Positions 53,762 to 64,000 of a stretch of 64,000 nucleotides of DNA are shown here, one piece after another (position 1 is the stretch's first letter; each line of letters starts with the position of its first letter). The DNA comes from Actinomycetes bacterium (GTDB lineage Bacteria; Actinomycetota; JAICYB01). The notes under the pieces were generated by a model. That model searched no databases and was not told the DNA's origin. It saw only the letters and a program-made list of their open reading frames with translations. Position numbers and translations under genes: made by a program. The DNA lies in NCBI GenBank assembly GCA_025934435.1, contig JAICYB010000001.1, positions 1 to 64,000 of the forward strand, read 5' to 3'.

Positions 53762-55663
53762 ATGCAAACACGGCCGAGGCGCGTCCGGCTGTTCGCGCTT
53801 GTCGCGCTGGTGGCGATCGTCGTTCCGATCGTCGGCGCGCTCTGGGTCGTCACACGCGCTCGTCACGCCGTCGCCGGCCAGATCCTGACCAGTGAGGCGG
53901 CCCTCGCCGCGTCGACCGGACGTTTCCTCGAACACAGCCTCGCCGAAGCGCACACCTTCGCCGCCGAAGTCGCGGCGCGTCCGTCACTTACCGCGGGCGA
54001 ACTGAGGCAGGATCTCGCATCGACGGATCTCGTCAGAGGTTTCGAGGTTCGCTCCGGCGGCAGGACCGTTCTCCATGTCGGTTCGTCCGACCGTAAGGCA
54101 ACGATGCCGATCGTCACCGGCAACCTCGTCACGTACGTGTCGCTCATCGAGGCGATCGGCGGACCCGGTGCATTGGACCATGGACGTTCGGGCTCCGGCG
54201 CCATCGTCGAGCGAAACCTGCACGTGCTGTATTCGAGCGACCCACGATCGAAGAACTCGCGCCTGCACTCGCCGGCTGTTGTACGCCTCGTCAAGGAATG
54301 GCGATCGGGCACCGCGAGCTATCGCTCGGTGACGCTGAAACTCCGGCGCCTCACCGCGTTCGCTCCGCTACCGAACTCGAACCTCGGGATCACGATCGGT
54401 ATCGACGAATCCGAAGCGCTGGCACCCGCGGATCGCCTCGCGAGCGTGCTGTTCCTCGCGATCCTCGCATTCGTCATCGTTGCGTCCTTCATCACGTATT
54501 TCGTCTCGCGCACACTCTGGCGCTCGGAGGAGCGGCTGCGCGAGCAGGCCGAGCACCTCGTCGTCAGTGAGGAGCGGTACCGCGCGACCGTCGAGAGCTT
54601 GCCCGACGCCGTTTCGGTATTCGCGGCGGTCCGTGATCCGTCCGGCGAGATCGTGGACTTCCGGTGGACGTTCGCGAATGCCGCGGCGAGCGGGATAACC
54701 GGTTTCTCGCCCGAAGAGCTCGTCGACCACACATTGCTCGAAGTGCTTCCCGATCACCGCGACAGCGGGATGTTCGACGCCTACCGCGAACTCGTCGCAA
54801 CCGGTGTGCCGTACGAGAACGACACGCTCTGGTACGAAGACGTCTGGGGTGACGGGACACGACGCAACCGCGCGTTCGACGTGCGTGCGACCAAGGTCGC
54901 CGACGGATTCGTCGTCGTGACGCGGGAAGTGACCGATCTCCGCGAAGCCGCCCAACGTCTTTCGGATCTCGCGGACGAGCAGAAACGGCTCAACGACATC
55001 AAGAGCGAGTTCGTCGGTGTCGTCGCCCACGACCTGCGCGCGCCACTCACCGCGATCGGCGGCTTCGCCGATCTGATCGCCGTCAGCGACACGGACGACT
55101 CACGCATGTTCGCCGGACGGATCACCGCCGCGGTGCAACGCATGAACGACCTCGTGCATGACGTGCTCGACGTCTCCGCGATCGAAGCTGGGGAGTACCA
55201 CCTCGTTGCCGAACCCTTCGACGTGGCGGCACTCGTGCGTGAGGCCGCCCACGAGATGAGCAGCGCGGCGCCGCAGGCTCGCCTCGACGTCGAGGTACCC
55301 ACTGAAGAGATCTGGATGACGGGCGACGCCAATGCCTATCGGCGCGTGCTCGCGAACCTCATCGGGAACGCCATCAAGTACGCGGGCGACGGGTGCGCCG
55401 TCGAGGTGCGGCGCGACGGCGATGTGACCATCTCCGTCGTCGATCGCGGGCCGGGCATACCGGCGGAGAGCCTCGAGACCGTGTTCGACCGCTTCACGCG
55501 CCTGCCGGGCACGGACAAGAAGGGCACGGGCCTCGGTTTGTACATCTGCCGCCAGCTCGTCGAGCAGCAGGGCGGACGGATCTGGGCGACGAGTGTCGTC
55601 GGCGAGGGCTCGGTCTTCGCCTTCACGATCCCGGCGAAGCCGGCGAACGTCTCGGCCGCCTAA
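53762..55663 (+). CDS. Membrane sensor histidine kinase with PAS domain
   Basis: A 633-aa kinase. Two membrane helices (LFALVALVAIVVPIVGALWV at the start, LFLAILAFVIVASFITYF near 240) enclose an outside sensor domain of about 190 residues. Then comes a PAS domain (ERYRATVESLPDAVSVFA), a short coiled coil, the HisKA box FVGVVAHDLRAPLTAIGG with the phosphorylated His, and the ATPase domain (NLIGNAIKYAG, VVDRGPGIP, GTGLGLYICRQLV). It should autophosphorylate in response to an unknown outside signal. No response regulator gene is adjacent. I chose ATG 53762 after a G-rich binding site; GTG 53729 is an alternative. Stop overlaps the next gene by CTAA. Confidence 0.92.
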   Translation: MQTRPRRVRLFALVALVAIVVPIVGALWVVTRARHAVAGQILTSEAALAASTGRFLEHSLAEAHTFAAEVAARPSLTAGELRQDLASTDLVRGFEVRSGGRTVLHVGSSDRKATMPIVTGNLVTYVSLIEAIGGPGALDHGRSGSGAIVERNLHVLYSSDPRSKNSRLHSPAVVRLVKEWRSGTASYRSVTLKLRRLTAFAPLPNSNLGITIGIDESEALAPADRLASVLFLAILAFVIVASFITYFVSRTLWRSEERLREQAEHLVVSEERYRATVESLPDAVSVFAAVRDPSGEIVDFRWTFANAAASGITGFSPEELVDHTLLEVLPDHRDSGMFDAYRELVATGVPYENDTLWYEDVWGDGTRRNRAFDVRATKVADGFVVVTREVTDLREAAQRLSDLADEQKRLNDIKSEFVGVVAHDLRAPLTAIGGFADLIAVSDTDDSRMFAGRITAAVQRMNDLVHDVLDVSAIEAGEYHLVAEPFDVAALVREAAHEMSSAAPQARLDVEVPTEEIWMTGDANAYRRVLANLIGNAIKYAGDGCAVEVRRDGDVTISVVDRGPGIPAESLETVFDRFTRLPGTDKKGTGLGLYICRQLVEQQGGRIWATSVVGEGSVFAFTIPAKPANVSAA

Positions 55664-56526
55664 GCGAGCTCTTCGAGGGCGCGTTCGTCCGGCTGGAACG
55701 GGTTGTTCGGCGTGAGCGCCTGGATGCACACGTGGTCCGCGCCGGCGTCGATGTGCGCCTGCAGCCGAGCCTCGATCTGTTGCGCCGGTCCCCACGCGAC
55801 CACGGCATCGATGAATGCGTCGTCGCGGGCGTCGATCTGTTCGTTCGTGTAACCGAGCCGCAGCCAGTTGTTGCGGTAGTTCGGCAGGTCGGCGTAGATC
55901 CCGAGCGCCCCGATCGCCGTCGCGCGAGCGTCCGCCGGATCGGTCGAAAGGACGACCTTCTGCTCGACGCACAGGAGCTTCTCCGGTCCGAGGATCGCGC
56001 GAGCTTCCGCCGTGTGTTCGGGCGTCGTCCAGTAGGGATGCGCTCCGTCCGCGTTCTCAGCGGCGAGCGCGAGCATCTTCGGCCCGAGAGCTGCGAGCAC
56101 GCGAGGTGCCGGTTCGGACGGACCGACCGCCATGAATGGTGAAGCGTCCATCGCCTGGAGGTAGCGACGCATCGTCGTGAGCGGCTTGTCGTACGAGAGA
56201 CCGCGCAGACCTTCGACCACCGTGTGGTGACTGACGCCGAGGCCGAGGATGAATCGTCCGTCCGTTTGTTCGGCGATCGTGTTCGACGCTTGCTTCATCA
56301 CGCCGGGAAGACGGTGATGGATGTTCGCGATGCCCGTCGCGAACAGGATCGACGACGCCTCCGTCGCGAGGAACGCGATGTGCGCGAACGGATCGCGTCC
56401 GAAGACTTCGGGGAGCCAGATGGCCGAATACCCGAGCCCCTCCACGCGCTGGACGAAGCTCGCCGCCGCGGACGCGTTCATCCCGTCCGTCGCGCACCAC
56501 ACGCCGCGCGGGCCGATCTTCCGCAT
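55660..56526 (-). CDS. F420-dependent LLM-class oxidoreductase
   Basis: A 288-aa TIM-barrel protein of the luciferase-like monooxygenase superfamily, of the subgroup that uses coenzyme F420 (TIGR03620-like): AIWLPEVFGRDPFAHIAFLA, FATGIANIHHRLPGVMKQAS, DGRFILGLGVSHH, and AAENADGAHPYWTTPEH. It transfers hydride between F420 and an unknown substrate. F420 use is typical of actinobacteria and some other phyla. The ATG has TAACAT six bases upstream and seems leaderless. Confidence 0.88.
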   Translation of the reverse strand: MRKIGPRGVWCATDGMNASAAASFVQRVEGLGYSAIWLPEVFGRDPFAHIAFLATEASSILFATGIANIHHRLPGVMKQASNTIAEQTDGRFILGLGVSHHTVVEGLRGLSYDKPLTTMRRYLQAMDASPFMAVGPSEPAPRVLAALGPKMLALAAENADGAHPYWTTPEHTAEARAILGPEKLLCVEQKVVLSTDPADARATAIGALGIYADLPNYRNNWLRLGYTNEQIDARDDAFIDAVVAWGPAQQIEARLQAHIDAGADHVCIQALTPNNPFQPDERALEELA

Positions 56527-56535
56527 CGCGCGATG

Positions 56536-58880
<2,345 letters not shown>

Positions 58881-58884
<4 letters not shown>

Positions 58885-59300
58885 CGGATCGCCTTCTTCA
58901 CGAGGGCGGCGATCTTCTTCTCTTCGGCGGGCGTGAGCTTCATCAGCGCGTAGTCCGTCGGCCACATGTTGCCGTCGTCGACGTTGGCCTTGTCACTGAA
59001 TCCGAACGTCGAGTACCGCATGCGGAACTTCGCGCCGGGCTTGAAGAAGCAGATCGTCTCACCGTCCTTGGCGTACGCGGGCATCCCGTACCACGTTCTG
59101 GGCGTCATGTCGGGCGCGGTCTTCTTGATGAGCGCGTCGAACTTCTTCGCGATCGACCGATCGGGCTCACTCATCTTCGCGATGGCGTCCTTACACGCCT
59201 TCGCCTCGGCGGCGAGACCCTTGGCGGCCTTCAGTTCTTGCGCGCGGGCCTTCATCGCGGCGCGTTCTTCTGCGCTGAATGTCTTCGACTTCGTAGCCAT
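58881..59300 (-). CDS. DUF1801-family protein
   Basis: A 139-aa protein: a Lys/Ala/Glu-rich N-terminal helix ([20 protein letters not shown]), then the DUF1801 core with [20 protein letters not shown] and [18 protein letters not shown]1801 is a small fold related to iron-chaperone frataxin-like proteins, of unclear role. The ATG at 59300 begins MATKSKTF; upstream frame rejected. Coupled to the UvrA-like gene. Confidence 0.8.
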
Positions 59301-59311
59301 CGTGAGTCCTC

Positions 59312-59725
59312 CTATGCGAGCTGTTGGATGCGGACGAGGTTTCCCGCGGGATCGCGGAAGGCGCAGTCGCGGATGCCGTAGGGCTGGTCGGTCGGCTCTT
59401 GGACGACCTCGGCCCCCGTGGCCTGCACCTTGTCGAACGTCGCCGCGAGGTCGTTCGAGGCGAGCATGATCCAGCCGTAGGTTCCCTTCGCCATCATCTC
59501 GGCGATCAAGCGTTTCTCGTCCTCGGTGATGCCCGGGTCGACCGCGGGCGGAGCGAGCAGGATCGACGTCTCGGGCTGGTTCGGCGGACCGATCGTGATC
59601 CAGCGCATCGTCCCTTTGCCGACGTCGGTGCGCACCTCGAAGCCGAGCGCGTCGCGGTAGAAGGCGAGCGATTCGTCCGGATCTTCGTGCGGAAGAACCG
59701 TAGTGTGGATCGTGATGTTCGTCAT
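59312..59725 (-). CDS. VOC-family (glyoxalase-like) protein
   Basis: A 137-aa protein with two beta-alpha-beta-beta-beta units: THTTVLPHEDPDESLAFYRD is not exact in register but HEDPDESLAFYRDALGFEV is the family start, and FRDPAGNLVRIQQL the end with the metal-binding Glu position replaced by Arg. Members bind metals and act on small molecules or drugs. TAGCGT lies six bases before the ATG (leaderless pattern). Read toward the DUF1801 gene. Confidence 0.82.
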   Translation of the reverse strand: MTNITIHTTVLPHEDPDESLAFYRDALGFEVRTDVGKGTMRWITIGPPNQPETSILLAPPAVDPGITEDEKRLIAEMMAKGTYGWIMLASNDLAATFDKVQATGAEVVQEPTDQPYGIRDCAFRDPAGNLVRIQQLA

Positions 59726-59731
59726 GAGCCC

Positions 59732-59737
59732 ACGCTA
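59732..59737 (-). promoter_or_regulatory. -10 box for the VOC gene
   Basis: TAGCGT, six bases, then ATG 59725; it overlaps the 3' end of the AraC-type gene. Confidence 0.65.
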
Positions 59738-60172
59738 CGTGAGGCTTGGAGCCCGTGCTTCTCGATTCCTGACCGGTCTCGTGACCTGCTTGACGACGCA
59801 TTGGGGAACCCCGGACGTGTCCGCTTCCGCGCTTCGCTTGTAACCACTCGGTGACATCCCGACGAGCTCGCTGAACCGCGAGCTGAATGTCCCGAGGGAC
59901 GAACAGCCGACGGTGAAGCACACCTCGGTGACGGACAGGTCGCCGCGACGCAGCAGTGCCATCGCGCGTTCGATACGCCTCGTCATCAGGTACGAGTAGG
60001 GCGACTCGCCGTAGGCCGCTTTGAACTGCCGGCTGAGATGTCCCGAGGACATATGGACGCTCCGCGCGAGCGCCTCGACGTCGAGCGGCTGCGCGTATTC
60101 GCGGTCCATGCGGTCGCGTACGCGCCGCAGCAGCGCGAGCTCGCGCAGCCGTGGGTCGTTCCTGTCGGACAT
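59735..60172 (-). CDS. AraC-family transcription regulator
   Basis: A 145-aa, single-domain AraC regulator: both helix-turn-helix units are present (LDVEALARSVHMSSGHLSRQ and LSVTEVCFTVGCSSLGTFSS), with the family signature FSELVGMSPSGYK. There is no ligand-binding domain, so it resembles the SoxS/MarA short type. The ATG at 60172 has GGAAGAG upstream. It probably controls the VOC gene that follows. Confidence 0.88.
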   Translation of the reverse strand: MSDRNDPRLRELALLRRVRDRMDREYAQPLDVEALARSVHMSSGHLSRQFKAAYGESPYSYLMTRRIERAMALLRRGDLSVTEVCFTVGCSSLGTFSSRFSELVGMSPSGYKRSAEADTSGVPQCVVKQVTRPVRNREARAPSLT

Positions 60173-60285
60173 CGCTCTTCCAGGATGCCTCGACCCTCCA
60201 TCGTGTGCGAGCTGCCATATGCCGTCTGGCGGCAAGGAGGGAACCCCGGACCGCCCGCGACGTATCCGTGGAGAGTGAAGCGCAG

Positions 60286-61005
60286 CTAGTCGCGCGATGT
60301 GAGCACGCAGAACTCGTTACCGTCGGGGTCGGCGAGGACGATCCACGGGACGTCCCCCTGGCCGATGTCGACGCGGCGCGCGCCGAGCGACTCGATCCGT
60401 TGCACCTCGGCCCCCTGATCGTCGCCCGCGTATCCCGCGACATCGATGTGCAATCGGTTCTTCGTCCGTTTCGGTACGACGGGCGGACCGAAGGTGATGA
60501 ACGGTCCGGTCCCCTCGGGTGAACGGATCGCCGTTTCGTCGTCGCGGTCCCAGACGAGCGGCCAGCCGAGGACGCTGCTCCAGAAATGGCCGACCGCCAC
60601 AGATCCATCGCACGTCAGCGAGCCGAGTCGTCCCGTCCGGTCGACGAAGTTGTTCTCCGGCTCGAGGACGCAGAACTCGTTGCCCTCGGGGTCGGCGAGA
60701 ACGGAATGTGTTGCGTCCGTACCCTGACCTACGTCGATCTTGCTCGCGCCGAGTTCGATGGCACGCCGAACCGTGTCGCGCTGGTCGTCGACGGACGCGC
60801 TCGACAGATCGAAGTGCATCCAGTTCTTCGTCGTCTTCTTCTCCGTCGTCGGGACGAACTCGAGACGCCGGACGGTGCCCTTGCCCGTAGCGCCGGCGAA
60901 ACCGTCTTCTTCTTCGAGATCCCAACCGAGGAGGTCCGCCCAGAACGACGCAAGCGCGACCGGGTCGGTCGCGTCAACGACCACGGACCAGAATCGAACG
61001 GGCAC
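60286..61005 (-). CDS. Two-domain VOC (glyoxalase-like) protein
   Basis: A 239-aa protein made of two similar VOC domains, each with the shape D-P-x-A-x-FW...: first SVVVDATDPVALASFWADLL to VLADPEGNEFCVLEP, second SVAVGHFWSSVLGWPL to VLADPDGNEFCVLTS. This doubling is common in actinobacterial proteins of unknown substrate. The GTG start has TAATGT exactly six bases upstream and no ribosome binding site. Confidence 0.85.
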   Translation of the reverse strand: MPVRFWSVVVDATDPVALASFWADLLGWDLEEEDGFAGATGKGTVRRLEFVPTTEKKTTKNWMHFDLSSASVDDQRDTVRRAIELGASKIDVGQGTDATHSVLADPEGNEFCVLEPENNFVDRTGRLGSLTCDGSVAVGHFWSSVLGWPLVWDRDDETAIRSPEGTGPFITFGPPVVPKRTKNRLHIDVAGYAGDDQGAEVQRIESLGARRVDIGQGDVPWIVLADPDGNEFCVLTSRD

Positions 61006-61011
61006 AGCCCG

Positions 61012-61017
61012 ACATTA
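61012..61017 (-). promoter_or_regulatory. -10 box for the two-domain VOC gene
   Basis: TAATGT, six bases, then GTG 61005. It lies just past the stop of the Rieske/DUF2231 gene. Confidence 0.65.
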
Positions 61018-61962
61018 CGCGGGAACGGGCGCCGTTCGCCGTACCTCGATGCGACCGTCGATGACGCGAACGTCGTATGGCGCTTGCGGCGTCGTCGCCG
61101 GACCGTGGACGACGGATCCGTCCGCCAGTTCGAACACACTTTGATGCCACGGACATTCGACCGTGCATCGTGCGTCGTCGAACTGTCCTTCATCGAGCGG
61201 CCCGCCGGCGTGGCTGCAGCGCGCACCGATCGCGAAGATGCGACTACTCGTTCGGTAGAGCAATACGGACGCGCCCTCGACCTCCACGCGCGCCGGCTTA
61301 CCCACGGTGAGCTCCGCGTCGGACATGACGGCACTCCAGTCTTCCGGCCCGTGCTCGAAGAACGCGTTGTTCACGCCGACACCGCGCGAGTAGCTGAGGT
61401 ATCCGCCGAGATATCCGCCGACCGTCATCACGCCCATCCCGGCCAGGGCGAGGAGCTTTCCGGAGCCCCGGCGTCCCCGCGCGCGTGCGCCGAGCGATGC
61501 GGCGTACAGAGCGATGCCGATCACGTTCGACGCGGCGTGGACGACACCGACGCGCTGTTCTGAGCCGTACGTGTCCGAGAAGTCCGCTGCGCCGGACGCG
61601 GCCGTCGGCAGGGCGGCGAGGATGCCGACGGCGATGAGGACGTCGGCTGCATGCCCTGACTGTTCCCCGCCGATGAGGTCGAGGATCGTCGCGCTCGTGA
61701 ACGAGCCGATCGGGATGTCGGTGAGCAGCGGGTGGAGCTGATGTCCGAGCCACGTACCGCTGAGCGAGTCCTTCGCCGTCCCCGGCCCGACGATGCTCTT
61801 GATCGCGCCGGCGAGCTTCTCGCCGAGAGGGCCGAGCGCGTCCGACGCTCCGAGTTTCTCGACGGCGCGATGGAGTTCGCTCCCGACGACGCTCATGCGG
61901 CCCGCTGGAAGAGCACCTTGCGTTTGGACACGGGTCACCTCCGAAGTTGTCTCCGAAGGCAT
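61015..61962 (-). CDS. DUF2231 membrane protein with Rieske domain
   Basis: A 315-aa protein. The N-terminal half is DUF2231: GHQLHPLLTDIPIGSFTSAT (typical His-containing first helix), with further helices HAADVLIAVGILAALPTAAS and VVHAASNVIGIALYAASLG. The C-terminal ~100 residues are a Rieske 2Fe-2S domain: ARCSHAGGPLDEGQF and VECPWHQSVFELADG hold the two Cys-x-His pairs. It probably carries electrons at the membrane. Start uncertain: ATG 61962 is used; ATG at the later MSVVGSEL is possible. Confidence 0.88.
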   Translation of the reverse strand: MPSETTSEVTRVQTQGALPAGRMSVVGSELHRAVEKLGASDALGPLGEKLAGAIKSIVGPGTAKDSLSGTWLGHQLHPLLTDIPIGSFTSATILDLIGGEQSGHAADVLIAVGILAALPTAASGAADFSDTYGSEQRVGVVHAASNVIGIALYAASLGARARGRRGSGKLLALAGMGVMTVGGYLGGYLSYSRGVGVNNAFFEHGPEDWSAVMSDAELTVGKPARVEVEGASVLLYRTSSRIFAIGARCSHAGGPLDEGQFDDARCTVECPWHQSVFELADGSVVHGPATTPQAPYDVRVIDGRIEVRRTAPVPA

Positions 61963-61994
61963 CTCTACCCGCCGTGAGCGGCCCCGAACCAACG

Positions 61995-62735
61995 CTACGG
62001 GCGTCTGGCTTCGATCACCGCGATCCACCCGAAGCGTCGCAGCGTCTTCGGCGCGAGCAGGACGCGGTCGACGGCTTCGAGCGCACGAAGCACCACGTCG
62101 AACGAACTTCGGTTCCGTAGCGGTACCGCCGCGAGTGACGCGAGGTGGTACGTCCGAACGCGCGTCGTCTTCAGGTAGCGGCCTATCACGTCGAGGTCCG
62201 ACATCCGGAGCGGATGTTCGTCGGCGCTGCGCGCGTCCGGTGTACGCCGGCGGTACATGTTCACCAACGGGTTGTGTGCGAGGGGTTCGACGAATACGGC
62301 GCCCCCGTGCGGCCTCAGCACGCGGACGATCCCGGCGAGTGCTCTGTCCGCGTCGAGGTGATGCAGAGCGCCGGACGAAACAACGAGGTCGAACGACGCG
62401 TTGTCGAACTCGAGATGCTCACCGTTCATCACACGGAACTCGACGCCCGCGGGATCACGGCGCGCTTCCTCGATGACAGCGGGTGAGATGTCGATCCCCG
62501 TCACGGGCATGCCGCGCTCGGCGAGTCGCCGAGCGAGCACGCCGTGTCCGCATCCGAGGTCGAGCACCCGGCTGTTGGCCGGATAGCGCGCGACGGCTTC
62601 GTCCAGCGCGGCCGTGCTCGCGCGCGTCACCGAATAGAAGCGGCGCGCCTGCGATCGGCGTCCTTCCACATCGCGCTTGTCGTGGAAGTCGCGCTCGCGC
62701 TCGTAGCGGGCGGGGTCGCCGATCTCGTGCGTCAT
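61995..62735 (-). CDS. Class I SAM-dependent methyltransferase
   Basis: A 246-aa methyltransferase: VLDLGCGHGVLARRLAERG (motif I), VTGIDISPAVIEEARR, SFDLVVSSGALHHLDAD and VRVLRPHGGAVFVEPLAHNP follow the order of ubiquinone/sterol-type (Methyltransf_11) enzymes. Small-molecule or lipid substrate likely, not predictable. A stop-linked remnant of an aquaporin gene lies upstream. Confidence 0.87.
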   Translation of the reverse strand: MTHEIGDPARYERERDFHDKRDVEGRRSQARRFYSVTRASTAALDEAVARYPANSRVLDLGCGHGVLARRLAERGMPVTGIDISPAVIEEARRDPAGVEFRVMNGEHLEFDNASFDLVVSSGALHHLDADRALAGIVRVLRPHGGAVFVEPLAHNPLVNMYRRRTPDARSADEHPLRMSDLDVIGRYLKTTRVRTYHLASLAAVPLRNRSSFDVVLRALEAVDRVLLAPKTLRRFGWIAVIEARRP

Positions 62736-62749
62736 CGCCCCGCTAGTAT

Positions 62750-62909
62750 CCGCGCACCAGCTCGGTGACGACGACCTCTGGTCATGCCATCACGTGCCCG
62801 CCCGGATCGGACGACACCGAAGATCACGAACGACAGTCCGAACGTTGCCACCAGTGACGAGCAGCGCGGTGCCGATGAACTCGGCAAGCGCGCGACGACT
62901 CAGCAGCAC
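62750..62909 (-). pseudogene. Aquaporin remnant of an arsenic operon
   Basis: Minus-strand frame from GTG 62909 reads LLSRRALAEFIGTALLVT, the first helix of a bacterial aquaporin (MIP family). The frame then shifts and VATFGLSFVIFGVVRSGRAR follows, which resembles a later helix. Everything else, including both NPA motifs, is gone. In arsenic operons an aquaporin exports arsenite, and this fits its place directly after arsI, overlapping its stop by ten bases. Non-functional. Confidence 0.7.
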
Positions 62910-63316
62910 GAACAGGATGCGTCCGGTGAAGCGTCCTTCTTGAGCATCGTGTCGGCGTCGGCGAGCACGGTGTAGAACTCCCACGACGCGCCGTCGGGGT
63001 CGGACGTCCACACCTTGTCCTGCTTCGCGTAGCAGCATTCGACGCCGTCTTCGCGGGACGTCTCGAGTCCTTCCTGTGAGAACCGACGCTGCGCGTCGAC
63101 GACGTCGTCGGTGGACGAAACTTCGACGCCGAGGTGATTGAGCCGCGTGCCGGCGCCCTTGTTCTCGATCAGCACGAGCTTCAGCGGCGGCTCGGCGATG
63201 GCGAAATTCGCGTACCCGTCCCGGCGCTTGGCCGGCTCGGCGCCGAACATCTTCGAGTAGAAGGCGACGGCTTCGTCGATGTCCGACACGTTCAAAGCGA
63301 GCTGCACACGGCTCAT
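62900..63316 (-). CDS. arsI: ArsI/CadI-family arsenic resistance lyase
   Basis: A 138-aa VOC metalloenzyme: VQLALNVSDIDEAVAFYSKM at the start with the metal-binding region, LNHLGVEVSSTDDVV, and GVECCYAKQDKVWTSDPDG, whose vicinal cysteine pair binds trivalent arsenic. A Cys-rich tail (SCSCC) follows. ArsI cleaves the carbon-arsenic bond of methylarsonite; the related CadI group is cadmium-inducible, and the two cannot be told apart for sure here. GGAGG precedes the ATG. Divergent from arsR. Confidence 0.88.
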   Translation of the reverse strand: MSRVQLALNVSDIDEAVAFYSKMFGAEPAKRRDGYANFAIAEPPLKLVLIENKGAGTRLNHLGVEVSSTDDVVDAQRRFSQEGLETSREDGVECCYAKQDKVWTSDPDGASWEFYTVLADADTMLKKDASPDASCSCC

Positions 63317-63332
63317 ACCTGCCTCCTCGGCA

Positions 63333-63380
63333 TATCGATGGACGTCGATACCTTGCCAGACGTATCGATGTCTGTCAATA
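63333..63380. promoter_or_regulatory. ArsR operator region
   Basis: TATCGA-N6-TCGATA (63333-63350) is a perfect inverted repeat in the arsI-arsR intergenic region, and a second partial copy (TATCGATGTCTG, from 63363) lies next to arsR. Two sites, one for each divergent promoter, is a common ArsR arrangement. In the absence of arsenite the repressor would block both. Confidence 0.65.
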
Positions 63381-63387
63381 TGTTGCC

Positions 63388-63735
63388 ATGACGAAGAAGA
63401 CGATCCAGGGCTGCTGCTCCGTCCTCGTGGCGCCCGTCGAGGAACGCGATGCCGAGGGCCTTTGTCTCGCGTTCAAAGCGCTGTCCGATCCGGCGCGGCT
63501 GCGCGTGCTGAGCCTCATCGCGTCGCAGCCGACAGGCGAGGTCTGCGCGTGCGATCTCGTCGCGCCGATCGGCAAGAGCCAGCCGACGGTCAGCCATCAC
63601 CTCAAAGTGCTGTTCGAAGCGGGTCTCGTGACGAAGGAGAAGCGCGGCTCCTGGATCTGGTACCGCGCGGTTCCCGAACGTCTCGCGGAACTCCGCACGG
63701 CGCTCGATCCCTCGCCGGCGTTCGCCGCCGTCTAA
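63388..63735 (+). CDS. arsR: ArsR/SmtB-family repressor
   Basis: A 115-aa winged-helix repressor: KALSDPARLRVLSLIASQ, then EVCACDLVAPIG with the cysteine pair of the ELCVCDL metal-binding box, and KSQPTVSHHLKVLFEAGLV as recognition helix. A second GCC cysteine pair is near the N terminus (QGCCSVLV). Arsenite binding releases the DNA. It controls arsI divergently. Stop overlaps the next gene (CTAA). Confidence 0.93.
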   Translation: MTKKTIQGCCSVLVAPVEERDAEGLCLAFKALSDPARLRVLSLIASQPTGEVCACDLVAPIGKSQPTVSHHLKVLFEAGLVTKEKRGSWIWYRAVPERLAELRTALDPSPAFAAV

Positions 63736-64000
63736 CCCCGGACGAGCTCGGCCAGGTGGCCGAGCGAGTTCTCGAGGTGGTCGACGCCGAACGGTGGGAA
63801 GCCGATGCGCTCGCGGACGTCGTCGTCAACGGCCGACCAGTCGTACGTCAGCGTGACTTTCGTTCGAGATGTCCCGGTCGGCGCCAGGTCGTAGCGCCAC
63901 ACCCAACCGCCGAAGCCGAGGCCTCCGCCGTCGGTGTCGTATCCCGGCTTCCATGCGATCGCGTGCGGACGCTCGAAGACGATGATCTCGTTGACCATCT
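63732..64000 (-). CDS. SRPBCC-family protein, 3' part
   Basis: Only the C-terminal ~88 residues are in the window; the gene continues past the right edge. Blocks such as FGGWVWRYDLAPTGTSRTKV and LTYDWSAVDDDVRERIGFPP fit the SRPBCC (START-like, polyketide-cyclase) fold, which binds hydrophobic ligands. Tail-to-tail overlap with arsR by four bases. Confidence 0.75.
   Translation of the reverse strand, partial: MVNEIIVFERPHAIAWKPGYDTDGGGLGFGGWVWRYDLAPTGTSRTKVTLTYDWSAVDDDVRERIGFPPFGVDHLENSLGHLAELVRG

Noticed and set aside
42985-55663. Two-component pair of the response regulator at 42985 and the kinase at 53762
   Set aside because: They are 10 kb apart, and a HisKA-type kinase does not usually pair with a NarL-type regulator.

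Overview
The window looks like part of the chromosome of a high-GC, probably actinobacteria-like (or related terrabacterial) organism. GTG starts are common, and there is an F420-type luciferase-like oxidoreductase. At least nine genes in the right half have a TANNNT (or TATATA) -10 box exactly six bases before the start codon, which is the signature of leaderless transcripts. The phylum cannot be fixed from this sequence alone.

Layout. (1) 1-126 is ribosomal protein gene rpmJ on the minus strand, directly abutting a 5'-truncated reading frame; this looks like a junction. (2) 128-31262 is a genomic island next to a tRNA-Val gene (31263-31335). At its right end it carries a tyrosine integrase, an excisionase-like protein and a winged-helix replication-like protein. 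Its cargo is a long minus-strand operon (28050 to 6040): a GHKL/MORC-like ATPase, a DruA-like DUF4338 protein, two large unknown proteins (949 and 361 aa), a 1849-aa DruE-like SF2 helicase with a DUF1998 end, a RecB/Cas4-like nuclease with Fe-S cysteines, a 1909-aa ATPase and a 399-aa protein with a HEPN-like R-x4-H motif. A 1201-aa RecD-like helicase with a C-terminal PD-(D/E)XK nuclease domain converges on it. I read this as an anti-phage or anti-plasmid system that shares DruA and DruE with Druantia but is otherwise built differently; it is the best candidate here for an undescribed system.

(3) 31400-37338 holds an acetylesterase-like secreted hydrolase, an alpha/beta hydrolase and a tandem family of secreted beta-helix proteins, two members of which have lost the whole helix but keep both ends. 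(4) 37340-52970 is mostly ordinary chromosome: sulfatase, metallophosphoesterase, a DUF2961 (GH172-type) protein, ParA, a NarL-type regulator, biotin genes including a BioF-BioD fusion, a GH78 alpha-L-rhamnosidase, a 5'-3' exonuclease, a dihydrofolate-reductase-like protein and a decayed MFS transporter. (5) 52923-64000 holds an Lrp-type regulator, a sensor kinase, a UvrA-like ABC protein, several VOC proteins, an AraC-type regulator, a Rieske/DUF2231 membrane protein, a methyltransferase and an arsenic cluster (ArsR, ArsI, a broken aquaporin).

Working together: the sulfatase, GH172-type protein, rhamnosidase and esterase suggest use of decorated plant or algal polysaccharides. bioA and bioFD overlap by four bases and cover three of the four late biotin steps; bioB is not in the window. 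Gene packing is tight, with head-to-tail ATGA/GTGA overlaps and several tail-to-tail pairs sharing a four-base CTAA/TTAG.
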